A DNA stretch of 13,425 bases from Eggerthellaceae bacterium (GTDB lineage Bacteria > Actinomycetota > Coriobacteriia > Coriobacteriales > Eggerthellaceae): assembly GCA_900754495.1 (NCBI GenBank), contig CAAEDC010000236.1, positions 1 to 13,425 of the forward strand, written 5' to 3'. The notes beneath the pieces are model-generated. The model ran no database searches. It saw only the letters and a program-made list of their open reading frames with translations, and was not told where the DNA came from. A program made the position numbers and the translations under genes. This document shows, one piece after another, positions 1-7,277 of the stretch (the stretch's first letter is position 1; each line of letters starts with the position of its first letter).

Positions 1-357
1 GAGAAGGTCGCGGAGGAGGCGGTCGGCCGCGCCGTCGAATGCGGGCTCGTCGATGACGCGCGTTTCGCCGACGTGCTCGTCCGCTGCCGTCTGGCCGCCG
101 GCAAAGGCTGCGCGGGCATCGCCCGCGAGCTCGCCTCCCACGGAATAGATCCCGCTCATGTCGAATCCTATCTCGACGCCGCGGAAGCCGGCAGCGACGC
201 CGAGCTCTCGCGCGCCGTGGACCTCCTCGAGCGAAAGCCACCACGTGCGAAGAACGCGCGAGAGGCCGCATACCGCCGTTTGGTGGGGAAGGGGTTCTCG
301 TCCTCGATTGCTTCCTCGGCCGCGCGGACGTGGTGGGAATCGACGCGCAACCGCTGA
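1..357 (+). CDS. recX: RecX, regulatory protein (3' part)
   Basis: Frame 1 is open from the first base to the TGA at 355-357, so the 5' end lies outside the window. The 118 visible residues carry RecX-like features: GLVDDARFADVLV near the start, then RLAAGKG, GIARELASHGID and a C-terminal part with YRRLVGKGFSSSIASSAA. These are the helical repeats typical of RecX, which binds RecA filaments and modulates their recombinase and co-protease activity in the cytoplasm. recX usually follows recA, so recA is expected just upstream (inference). An internal GTG at 73 is in frame but lies inside the conserved region and is not the start. The final residues WWESTRNR are a slightly unusual C-terminus. 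Family assignment is by motif resemblance and context. Confidence 0.85.
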   Translation, partial: EKVAEEAVGRAVECGLVDDARFADVLVRCRLAAGKGCAGIARELASHGIDPAHVESYLDAAEAGSDAELSRAVDLLERKPPRAKNAREAAYRRLVGKGFSSSIASSAARTWWESTRNR

Positions 358-390
358 GCGATCGATGCTCATGGGGTGATCCGCCGGCCC

Positions 391-428
391 CTCCAACTGG
401 CATGATTGTGCCGATCGGAGCATTTTTT
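391..428 (+). terminator. Possible terminator after recX
   Basis: CTCC (391-394) can pair with GGAG (417-420), and GGCA can pair with TGCC on either side of a TGATTG loop. A run of six T (423-428) follows directly. An outer pairing of ATGCTC (365-370) with GAGCAT (418-423) is also possible. The stems are short and interrupted, so efficiency is uncertain, but the position 34 bases after recX and the T-run fit an intrinsic terminator. Confidence 0.4.
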
Positions 429-482
429 CAATGTTGCTTCAACTTCTGGTCGAAAAAGCCTTATGATGGAAGGGCTTGAGTG

Positions 483-512
483 TTGGCGCCCAGATAGGGC
501 GTTTCATATAGA
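483..512 (+). promoter_or_regulatory. Candidate promoter for rny
   Basis: TTGGCG (483-488) and TATAGA (507-512) are separated by 18 bases, an acceptable sigma-70-type pair. The predicted start near 519 would give rny a 5' leader of about 118 bases. A weaker alternative -10 is TATGAT at 462-467. The 279-base gap 358-636 contains no gene that I can support. Confidence 0.35.
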
Positions 513-556
513 GACAACTCCATAGATTTGCTCTCATCCGGCGCATGCGCTCTTGC

Positions 557-572
557 CCGGCATTTATGCCGG
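557..572 (+). other. Hairpin in the rny leader
   Basis: CCGGCAT (557-563) and ATGCCGG (566-572) form an almost loopless 7-bp inverted repeat, or a 6-bp stem with a 4-base loop. There is no T-run after it, so it is not an intrinsic terminator. It lies about 65 bases before the rny start and could affect RNA stability or act as a protein site; no function is shown. Confidence 0.45.
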
Positions 573-636
573 CACCCACCCATGAACACACCTATGAACC
601 CCTGATATCGTTGTGATGTTGGGAAAGGAGGAGCAC

Positions 637-2205
637 ATGCCCGTTGAAGTCATCTGGGCCGTCGTCGGCATCGTCGTCGGCGCCCTCATCAGTTTCGTCA
701 TCACGCGCTTTATCGCCAACTCTTCCACCAAGCGCGCCGCCCAGGAAGCGCAGGATATGGTGGCCAAGGCGAAAAGCGAGGCCGAGTCGACCCGCGCCGA
801 CGCCGAGCGCGAGGCCGAATCCCTGCGCCGCGAGGCGATCGTCGAGGCCAAGGACGAGGCCCTCAAGCTCAAGGAGGAGGCCGAGGCCGAGAACCGCGAG
901 CGCATGAAGGAGGTCCGCGCGGCCGAGAACCGCCTGTCCCAGCGCGAGGAGTCGCTCGACCGCCGCGTCGAGTCCCTCGACGCGCGCGAGCATCAGATCT
1001 CGTCGCTTCAGGGCCAGCTCGACAAGCGTTCCGTCGAGCTCGACGAGGCCGTCAAGGAGGTCACACGCCGTCTGGAGGGCGTTGCCGGCATGACGCCCGA
1101 GGAGGCCAAGGCCGAGCTGCTCGACACCCTCAAAGACGAGGTCACCCACGAGTCCGCCGCGATCATCCGCGACGCGGAGGCCCGCACCAAGGCGGAGGCC
1201 GACAAGCGCGCCCGCTCCATCTTAAGCCTCGCGATCCAGCGCGTCGCCGCCGACCACTCCGCCGAGAGCACCGTCTCGACGATCCACATCCTCTCCGACG
1301 ACCTCAAAGGCCGCATCATTGGCCGCGAGGGCCGCAACATCCGCTCCTTCGAGCAGCTGACCGGCACCAACCTGATCATCGACGACACTCCCGAGTGCGT
1401 CACGATCTCCTGCTTCGATCCCGTCCGCCGCGAGATCGGCCGCGTCACGATGGAGAACCTCATCGCCGACGGCCGCATCCACCCCGCGCGCATCGAGGAG
1501 ATGTTCAAGAAGGCCGAGACCCTCGTCAACCAGCGCGTTCAGGAGGCGGGCGAGCAGGCCGCCTTCGACACGGGCATCCACGATCTCCATCCCGAGGTCG
1601 TCCACACGCTCGGCCGTCTGCGCTACCGCACCTCCTACGGCCAGAACGTCCTCAACCACTCCCTCGAGGTCGCCTACCTCTCCGGCGTGATGGCCTCCGA
1701 GCTCGGCCTCGACCCGGTTCCCGCCAAGCGCGCGGGCCTGCTACATGACCTCGGCAAGGCCGTCGACCACGAGGTCGAGGGCAGCCACGCCGTCATCGGC
1801 GCCGACCTCGCGCGCCGTTTCGGCGAGCGTCCCGAGATCGTGCACGCGATCGAGGCGCATCACAACGACGTCGAGCCCGACAGCGTCCTCGACGTGCTCG
1901 TGCAGGCCGCCGACGCCGTCTCCGCCGCCCGTCCCGGCGCCCGCAAGGAGACCCTCGACGCCTACATCAAGCGCCTTGAGAAGCTCGAGGAGATCGCGAA
2001 CTCCTACAAGGGCGTCGAGCGCACCTATGCCATCCAGGCCGGCCGCGAGGTCCGCGTCATGGTCGAGCCCGAGCAGGTCGACGAAGCCGCCACGGTCGTG
2101 CTGGCGCACGACATCGCGCACCGCATCGAGAACGAGATGCAGTATCCCGGCCAGGTCAAGGTCGTCGTCATCCGCGAAAGCCGCGCGGTCGGCATCGCCA
2201 AGTAG
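637..2205 (+). CDS. rny: Ribonuclease Y
   Basis: The 522-residue product has the full RNase Y layout. There is an N-terminal membrane helix (about residues 5-26), a long charged coiled coil (about 28-200), a KH RNA-binding domain with the GREG loop at 229-232, and an HD domain with the metal-binding pair H370-D371 in LLHDLGK. RNase Y is a membrane-anchored endoribonuclease that starts mRNA decay. The ATG at 637 is chosen because AAAGGAGG ends 5 bases before it. The in-frame GTG (613) and ATG (616) upstream lie before this ribosome binding site and would add eight non-conserved residues. Length matches the usual 510-525. A GHKL ATPase gene begins 8 bases after the stop. Confidence 0.97.
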   Translation: MPVEVIWAVVGIVVGALISFVITRFIANSSTKRAAQEAQDMVAKAKSEAESTRADAEREAESLRREAIVEAKDEALKLKEEAEAENRERMKEVRAAENRLSQREESLDRRVESLDAREHQISSLQGQLDKRSVELDEAVKEVTRRLEGVAGMTPEEAKAELLDTLKDEVTHESAAIIRDAEARTKAEADKRARSILSLAIQRVAADHSAESTVSTIHILSDDLKGRIIGREGRNIRSFEQLTGTNLIIDDTPECVTISCFDPVRREIGRVTMENLIADGRIHPARIEEMFKKAETLVNQRVQEAGEQAAFDTGIHDLHPEVVHTLGRLRYRTSYGQNVLNHSLEVAYLSGVMASELGLDPVPAKRAGLLHDLGKAVDHEVEGSHAVIGADLARRFGERPEIVHAIEAHHNDVEPDSVLDVLVQAADAVSAARPGARKETLDAYIKRLEKLEEIANSYKGVERTYAIQAGREVRVMVEPEQVDEAATVVLAHDIAHRIENEMQYPGQVKVVVIRESRAVGIAK

Positions 2206-2213
2206 CCATCCCC

Positions 2214-3299
2214 GTGGGCGAGGGCACCCTGAAAGACTTCATCGAAACGGCGAGCAGTGTCTCGCCGTTTCGCGTTGAGGACGACTTCGGCAACGGATTC
2301 GTGCGCCTGCGCAGCGAGGAGGCCGAGCGGCGCCAGGCCGCGCACGACATCCGCTCGACCGAAGATATCGTCATCGAGGCGCTCCGCAACGCCCGCGACG
2401 CCCATGCGCGCACGATCCTCATGGCGGTGTCGCGCGAGGGGGATCGCCGCCGCATCACGGTCATCGACGACGGCGACGGCATCCCGCCCGAGATGCACGA
2501 GCGCATCTTCGAGCCGCGCGTCACCTCCAAGCTCGATTCGGCGCATATGGACAAGTGGGGCGTCCACGGCAGGGGCATGGCGCTCTATTCCATCTCCGTC
2601 AACTGCGAGACGGCGCGCGTCGCCTCTTCTGATGCCGGCAAGGGCGCGGCGCTCGTGTTCGAATCCGACCTGCGCAAGCTGGGGGAGAAGGCCGACCAGT
2701 CGACCTTCCCGAGCTTCGAGATGTCCGAGGCGGGCACGGTCACGGTGCGCGGCCCCCGCAACATCCTGCGCACGTCCTGCGAGTTCGCCGTTGACAGCAC
2801 CGACTCCTGCACGCTCTATGTCGGGTCTCCCGCCGAAGTCGCGGCGACGCTGCACGCGTATGCGACCGCCACGTTGAGCGCCGCGCAACGCGCGTTCTGC
2901 TCCGATGAGAACGACCTTCCGGTGTGCAAGCGCCTCGCCGCCAGCGCGGATCCCGCCGATTTCGCGCGCATCGCCGAGGGGCTCGGGCTCAACCTGTCGG
3001 AGCGCACGGCGCGCAGGATCATGGACGGCCAGATCCCCCCGCTTGATCCTTTGGTCGAGCGCATCGTGATAGAGGACCCCAAAGCCGCCAGCGCTCCAGT
3101 CAAGAGCCGTCGCAAACGCGCTTCGGGGGACGGCAGGGGACTGAAGATCGACGATGCGGACCTCTTGGAGTTCTCCGACGCCGTGCGCCGGGCGTTTTCC
3201 GATCTTGCGCGCGATTACTACCTCGATGCCTCCGTGCAGCCCGACATCGTCGTTCGGAAGGACCGGATCTCTGTGTCCATTCCCGTGCAGAAGCTGTGA
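2214..3299 (+). CDS. GHKL-fold ATPase, uncharacterised
   Basis: The 361-residue product has a GHKL (gyrase/Hsp90/histidine kinase/MutL) ATP-binding domain. The N box is IEALRNARDAHA with E55 and N59, the G1 box is DDGDGIP (85-91) and the G2 box is GVHGRGMA (116-123). The stretch IFEPRVTSKLDS resembles both histidine kinases and MutL, but there is no phospho-acceptor domain, transmembrane segment or MutL endonuclease domain. Residues from about 200 form a separate C-terminal region with a possible helix-turn-helix-like segment (GLNLSERTARRIM, 258-270) and a basic patch (KSRRKRAS). The GTG start has no clear ribosome binding site and follows the rny stop by 8 bases, suggesting translational coupling. 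It sits between rny and spoVS, where Firmicutes carry ymdB. The substrate or partner is unknown. Confidence 0.85.
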   Translation: MGEGTLKDFIETASSVSPFRVEDDFGNGFVRLRSEEAERRQAAHDIRSTEDIVIEALRNARDAHARTILMAVSREGDRRRITVIDDGDGIPPEMHERIFEPRVTSKLDSAHMDKWGVHGRGMALYSISVNCETARVASSDAGKGAALVFESDLRKLGEKADQSTFPSFEMSEAGTVTVRGPRNILRTSCEFAVDSTDSCTLYVGSPAEVAATLHAYATATLSAAQRAFCSDENDLPVCKRLAASADPADFARIAEGLGLNLSERTARRIMDGQIPPLDPLVERIVIEDPKAASAPVKSRRKRASGDGRGLKIDDADLLEFSDAVRRAFSDLARDYYLDASVQPDIVVRKDRISVSIPVQKL

Positions 3300-3318
3300 G
3301 CTCCGCTGTTTTCGCAGG

Positions 3319-3347
3319 TTGCACCCGTACGCGTAAATGTCTAGAAT
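3319..3347 (+). promoter_or_regulatory. Promoter for spoVS-miaB-miaA
   Basis: TTGCAC (3319-3324) and TAGAAT (3342-3347) are spaced by exactly 17 bases, a good sigma-70-type match. The predicted start near 3354 gives spoVS a leader of about 87 bases and an entry point independent of rny. A 10-base direct repeat AGCTGTGAGC flanks it (3292-3301 and 3355-3364). Confidence 0.65.
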
Positions 3348-3440
3348 TGTTCGGAGCTGTGAGCGTCCATTCACTGCGCGCGCATGGCGAATACGAAGCA
3401 AACCACGCACTGCAAACGCACTATTCGACGAAGGACGCCC

Positions 3441-3770
3441 ATGCCAGACCTCGAGCACAATCCTGAAGGCGGCTGCCTGAAGGTCTCTTCCAAATCCTCT
3501 CCCGCATCCGTCGCCGGCGCCATCGCCGGCATGGTCAAGGACGGCGTCAAGGTCGAGCTGCAATCGGTCGGCGCCGGCGCGGTCAACCAGGCGGTCAAGG
3601 CGATCGCCATCTCCCGCGGTTTCCTGTCGCCGGTCGGCATCGAGATCGCCTGCATCCCTTCGTTCGCCGACATCGTCATCGACGGCGAGTACCGCACCGC
3701 CATCCGTTTCGCCATCGAGCCGCGCTATCTCCATGGCGTCGCTTTGACGGTGGATGGCGAGGAATCCTAG
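3441..3770 (+). CDS. spoVS: SpoVS family protein
   Basis: The 109-residue product matches SpoVS across its core. The segment LKVSSKSSPASVAGAIAGM is followed by VGAGAVNQAVKAIAISRGF and a region with IPSFADIVIDGE and RTAIRFAIEPR. SpoVS is a small dimeric protein with an Alba-like fold that is thought to bind nucleic acid; in Bacillus it affects a late sporulation stage, but it also occurs in many non-sporulating bacteria. The protein is about 20 residues longer than the usual 86, with a 12-residue N-terminal extension and a short tail (YLHGVALTVDGEES). The ATG at 3441 is preceded by GAAGGA with a 5-base spacer. An in-frame ATG at 3384 lacks a ribosome binding site and homology. It shares the rny-region context with a GHKL ATPase and precedes miaB by 31 bases. 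Confidence 0.95.
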   Translation: MPDLEHNPEGGCLKVSSKSSPASVAGAIAGMVKDGVKVELQSVGAGAVNQAVKAIAISRGFLSPVGIEIACIPSFADIVIDGEYRTAIRFAIEPRYLHGVALTVDGEES

Positions 3771-3801
3771 CCGCCGCACTTCATCTCCGAAAGGCATCCA
3801 G

Positions 3802-5259
3802 TTGAGCGTCATCGAATCCCTCACCGGAGCCGACGGCTCCGGACGTCGCCTTGCGCCCGCCGGCTCCGCCGGCGCTTCCGCCTCCAACCCCTCTGCTCCG
3901 TTCATGGGGCTTATGTTCTGCGTCCGCACGTTCGGATGCCAGATGAACAAGCACGATTCCGAGCGCGTCCACGGCATGCTCGAGGCGCTCGGCGCCCTTC
4001 CGGTCGAGGAGTTCGAGGATGCCGACATCGTCGTCTTCATGACGTGCTGCGTACGCGAGGCTGCTGACACGCGCCTGTACGGCCAGGTCGCCTCGATGAA
4101 GAACATCCCTTTGCGCGCGGGCACCCCGCTCGACAAGCGCATCGTCGTCGTCGGCGGCTGCATCGGGCAGCGCGACGGCGACAAGCTCCTCAAGGCGCTC
4201 CCTCATCTCGATATCGTGTTCGGCACGCACAACCTCGGCGCTTTGCCCCAGCTGCTCGAGCGCACGCTCGACGAGGGTTCCCGCAACGTCGAGGTGCTCG
4301 ACGCCTCCACGTCGTTTCCGACCGATCTGCCCACCGACCGCGAGCATCCTTGGGCGGCGTGGCTTCCCATCACGATCGGCTGCAACAACTTTTGCACGTA
4401 CTGCATCGTCCCCTACGTGAGGGGCAGGGAGAAATCGCGTCCTTTGGAGGACATCGTCGCAGAGGCGCAGCGCTACGTCGACGCGGGCGTCAAGGAGATC
4501 ACGCTGCTCGGGCAGAACGTCAACTCGTACGGCCGCGACCTGTACGGCGCCCCCCGGTTCGCCGACGTCCTCGACGCGGTGGACGCGACCGGCATCAAGC
4601 GGCTCCGCTTCGCCACGAGCCATCCGAAGGATCTGACCGACGAGGTCATCGCCAAGTTCGGCACTCTGCGCTCGCTCATGCCCGCGCTGCACCTTCCCGT
4701 GCAATCCGGATCCAACACCATCCTCGCCGCGATGAACCGCCGCTACACGCGCGAGCGCTACCGCGAGCTCGTCGCGAAGCTGCGCGCCGTCAGGCCCGAC
4801 ATCGCGCTGTCCACCGACGTCATCGTCGGCTTCCCCGGCGAGACCGAGAAGGATTTCGAGGACACGCGCCGCCTCATCGACGAGATCGGCTACCACCAGG
4901 TGTTCACGTTCATCTATTCCAAACGCGAGGGCACGCCGGCCGCCAAGCTCGACGATCCCACGCCCCGCGAGGTCATCCAGGAGCGCTTCGACCGCCTCGT
5001 CGACGTCGTGCAGGAGCACGCCTGGCAGGCGAACCAGACCGACCTCGGAAGCACGGTCGAGGTGCTCGTCGAGGGCGTTTCGAAACGCGACCCCCGCCTC
5101 CTCGCAGGCAAGACGCCGAAGAACCAGACGGTCCACGCGCCCCTTCCCGACGGCGTCGATATCGCGCAGTGGGCGGGACGTTTCGTCGACGTCCGCATCG
5201 ACGAGGCCAAGACGTGGTACCTGTCCGGCTCGGTCGTCGACGGCTCGCTCCATGACTGA
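3802..5259 (+). CDS. miaB: tRNA-2-methylthio-N6-dimethylallyladenosine synthase
   Basis: MiaB is a radical SAM methylthiotransferase that adds the 2-methylthio group to i6A37 of tRNA. From the chosen TTG start (485 residues), the N-terminal auxiliary Fe-S cysteines are C46 (RTFGCQMN), C82 (FMTCCVRE, with an extra adjacent Cys) and C120 (VGGC). The radical SAM triad is C194, C198 and C201 (GCNNFCTYC), and a TRAM domain occupies about 414-480. The start is uncertain. TTG 3802 has AAAGG seven bases upstream. ATG 3904 begins exactly at the conserved core (MGLMFCVRTFGCQ) but lacks a ribosome binding site, and ATG 3754 overlaps spoVS. The first 34 residues are Ala/Ser/Gly/Pro-rich and not conserved. 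The gene overlaps miaA, the enzyme acting one step earlier, by 8 bases. Confidence 0.95.
   Translation: MSVIESLTGADGSGRRLAPAGSAGASASNPSAPFMGLMFCVRTFGCQMNKHDSERVHGMLEALGALPVEEFEDADIVVFMTCCVREAADTRLYGQVASMKNIPLRAGTPLDKRIVVVGGCIGQRDGDKLLKALPHLDIVFGTHNLGALPQLLERTLDEGSRNVEVLDASTSFPTDLPTDREHPWAAWLPITIGCNNFCTYCIVPYVRGREKSRPLEDIVAEAQRYVDAGVKEITLLGQNVNSYGRDLYGAPRFADVLDAVDATGIKRLRFATSHPKDLTDEVIAKFGTLRSLMPALHLPVQSGSNTILAAMNRRYTRERYRELVAKLRAVRPDIALSTDVIVGFPGETEKDFEDTRRLIDEIGYHQVFTFIYSKREGTPAAKLDDPTPREVIQERFDRLVDVVQEHAWQANQTDLGSTVEVLVEGVSKRDPRLLAGKTPKNQTVHAPLPDGVDIAQWAGRFVDVRIDEAKTWYLSGSVVDGSLHD
3824..3874 (+). other. Tandem GC-rich hairpins before the MiaB core
   Basis: CCGGAGCC (3824-3831) and GGCTCCGG (3835-3842) form a perfect 8-bp stem with a 3-base loop. 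CGCCGGC (3858-3864) and GCCGGCG (3868-3874) form a perfect 7-bp stem with a 3-base loop. No T-run follows either. Depending on the real miaB start, they lie in the first codons or in the untranslated leader. Confidence 0.6.
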
Positions 5260-6187
5260 CGCGGATCCCGTCATCGTCCTCGTCGGACCCACCGCGTCGG
5301 GCAAGACCGACCTCGCCCAGCAGGTGGCGCTCGCGGTCGACGGAGAAGTGGTGAGCGCCGATTCCATGCAGGTCTACCGCGGCATGGACATCGGCACGGG
5401 AAAGCTCCCCGTCGAGGAGCGTCTCGTCGCGCACCACGGCTTCGACCTTATCGATCCCGGCGAGCCGTTCTCAGCTGCTTTGTTCCAGGCATACGCCCGC
5501 AAGTGCTTCGTCGATATCTCTTCCCGGGGGAAGCGGCCCTTGCTGTGCGGCGGGACGGGCTTCTACGTGCGCGCAGCCATCGACGGCTACGAGTTTCCCG
5601 AAGGCGAGCAGGTCGGCAACCCCATCCGCGACCGATTCAACGAGATCGCCGAGACGAGGGGCGCCGATTATCTTTGGGGGCTGCTCCGCGATCGCGATCC
5701 GAAGAGCGCCGAGATCATCCCTCCGCGCGACGTCAAGCGTGTGGTCAGGGCATTCGAGTTGCTCGAGGACGGAACCTCCTACGCCGCGCAGAAGGAGAGG
5801 CTCGCCTCCATCCCGCAGGTCGTTCCCGCGATCTTCATCGGCCTCGCCGTCGATCCGGACCGCCTGCGCGCCCGCATCGACGCCCGCGTGGACGCCATGT
5901 TCGAGCAGGGCCTGGTGCGGGAGGTCGAGGGACTGTTAAATGCAGGTTTCAGGGATGGCATCACCGCGCCTCAGGCAATAGGCTATAAGGAGGTCGTTGC
6001 TGCACTCGACGGAAGCATCACGCTCGACGAGGCCCGCGAGAAGATCAAGATCGCCACGCACCGCTATGCGAAACGCCAGCGCACGTGGTTCCGCAAGGAT
6101 GAGCGCATCGTTTGGATCGACGCCAACGAAGGCGATCTGGATTCGTTGACCGAGCGGGCTTTGACGATTGTCGGGAACGCGTCCTGA
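5252..6187 (+). CDS. miaA: tRNA dimethylallyltransferase
   Basis: MiaA transfers a dimethylallyl group to N6 of A37 in tRNAs reading UNN codons, the step before MiaB. The 311-residue product has the P-loop GPTASGKT (12-19), the DSMQVYRGMDIGTG substrate segment (37-50), CGGTGFYVRA (99-108), DVKRVVRAFE (160-169) and the C-terminal signature AIGYKE (242-247) with RYAKRQRTWFRKD (271-283). Length is normal. Its ATG lies within the last codons of miaB (8-base overlap) and has no ribosome binding site, so translational coupling to miaB is likely. Catalytic residues are intact, with no frameshift. Confidence 0.97.
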   Translation: MTDADPVIVLVGPTASGKTDLAQQVALAVDGEVVSADSMQVYRGMDIGTGKLPVEERLVAHHGFDLIDPGEPFSAALFQAYARKCFVDISSRGKRPLLCGGTGFYVRAAIDGYEFPEGEQVGNPIRDRFNEIAETRGADYLWGLLRDRDPKSAEIIPPRDVKRVVRAFELLEDGTSYAAQKERLASIPQVVPAIFIGLAVDPDRLRARIDARVDAMFEQGLVREVEGLLNAGFRDGITAPQAIGYKEVVAALDGSITLDEAREKIKIATHRYAKRQRTWFRKDERIVWIDANEGDLDSLTERALTIVGNAS

Positions 6188-6199
6188 CGTCTGAGCCGG

Positions 6200-6255
6200 G
6201 CCTAGCGTCTGCTCCGTCCGCACTGCCGCGCGACCGACCATACTGAACGCTAGGC
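6200..6255 (+). other. Inverted repeat in the miaA-dapF gap
   Basis: GCCTAGCGT (6200-6208) is the exact reverse complement of ACGCTAGGC (6247-6255), with 38 bases between. The right arm ends just before the dapF ribosome binding site AAGGG (6259-6263). It could be a long-range stem in the dapF leader or a binding site; there is no direct evidence for either. Confidence 0.45.
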
Positions 6256-6269
6256 TCGAAGGGCGACGC

Positions 6270-7199
6270 ATGGAATATCGGTTCGCGAAACTGCACGGCT
6301 TGGGCAACGACTTCATCTTCATCGAGGATTGGGATCGCTCGATCGAGCTCTCATCGGATGAAGTGGCGCGTCTCTGTGATCGTCATACGGGGATCGGCGC
6401 GGACGGCATCATCCTCGTCCGTCCCTCGGAACGCCCCGAATGCGCCGCCTACATGCACTACATCAACTCCGATGGAACGCTCGCGCAGATGTGCGGCAAC
6501 GGCGTTCGCTGCTTCGCGAAGTACCTTGTCGACCGCCAGCTTGTCGACGTCTCGTCAGGTTCCCTCGTAGCGGATACGCTCGCGGGGCCCAAGCCGATCG
6601 CCTTCACCCTCGACGACGGGGGACGCATGGCGACCGCCACGGTCGACATGGGGACTCCGACGCTCGATCCTGAGCTCATCCCGGTTTGCACGGACGTTTG
6701 CGACACGACGACGGACGACGGCGCCTCCTGCGCGATCGCCACGCTCGCATCCCCTTGGGGCGCGTTCTCCTTCGCATGCGTGTCGATGGGAAATCCGCAC
6801 GCCGTGTGCTTCCTGGAGTCTTTCGACGGGCTTCCCGATGAGGTGTTCTCGGATCCGCGAGATAAATCCCTCGACACCCTCGATGTCGCCAAGGTCGGGG
6901 CATTCTTCGAGTCGCATAGCGCGTTTCCGGAGAAGGCTAACATCGAGTTCGTCGAAGTCGCGCCTGGCAAACTGCGCATGCGCGTCTTCGAACGCGGCTG
7001 CGGGGAGACGCTCGCCTGCGGAACCGGCGCATGCGCGGTCGCTGTCGCCGCGGCGCTCACAGGGCGGGCTCCGCGCGAGACCGACGTGATGCTGCGCGGC
7101 GGCACCCTCCATATCGCATGGACGGACGATGGGCATGTGATGATGACCGGGCCGGCGCTGCAGTCCTTCACCGGAACGTTTACGTTGCCGCCGGCGTGA
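6270..7199 (+). CDS. dapF: Diaminopimelate epimerase
   Basis: DapF interconverts LL- and meso-diaminopimelate, for lysine and peptidoglycan synthesis. The 309-residue product has the KLHGLGNDFIF start (7-17), GIGADGIILV (41-50), the first catalytic cysteine C75 in MCGNGVRC, and the second C250 in ACGTGACA. GNPHAV (174-179) and ERGCGETLACG (241-251) are further signatures. All catalytic residues are present. The length is slightly above the usual 270-290, with extra residues in the middle (about 136-160). The ATG at 6270 has AAGGG with a 6-base spacer. It lies 82 bases after miaA, probably in the same operon. Confidence 0.97.
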   Translation: MEYRFAKLHGLGNDFIFIEDWDRSIELSSDEVARLCDRHTGIGADGIILVRPSERPECAAYMHYINSDGTLAQMCGNGVRCFAKYLVDRQLVDVSSGSLVADTLAGPKPIAFTLDDGGRMATATVDMGTPTLDPELIPVCTDVCDTTTDDGASCAIATLASPWGAFSFACVSMGNPHAVCFLESFDGLPDEVFSDPRDKSLDTLDVAKVGAFFESHSAFPEKANIEFVEVAPGKLRMRVFERGCGETLACGTGACAVAVAAALTGRAPRETDVMLRGGTLHIAWTDDGHVMMTGPALQSFTGTFTLPPA

Positions 7200-7261
7200 T
7201 GCGTCCCTCGGACAGGCCGTCGTCCGCGCCCTTCCCTCGTCCGCTGCATCGCTTGCACCTA

Positions 7262-7270
7262 TGCTAAGAT
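7262..7270 (+). promoter_or_regulatory. Extended -10 promoter for a leaderless hflX mRNA
   Basis: TGC directly precedes TAAGAT (7265-7270), giving an extended -10 (TGN-TAAGAT). Seven bases then lead to the hflX ATG at 7278, so transcription would begin at or next to the A of the start codon. The best -35-like hexamer (CTGCAT, 7244-7249) is weak and 15 bases away. Confidence 0.5.
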
Positions 7271-7277
7271 ACCGTCC

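Noticed and set aside
3384..3440. An upstream ATG start for spoVS at 3384.
   Set aside because: It has no ribosome binding site, and the added residues are basic, non-conserved and unlike SpoVS.
2025..4193. A very long open frame on the minus strand (722 codons).
   Set aside because: It runs antisense across rny, the GHKL ATPase, spoVS and miaB, all strongly supported. Its product is rich in Arg, Asp and Ala, as expected for a reverse-frame shadow in GC-rich DNA.
3781..5367. A 528-codon open frame on the minus strand opposite miaB.
   Set aside because: It lies antisense to a well-recognised miaB and has no recognisable domain or ribosome binding site; it is a codon-bias shadow.
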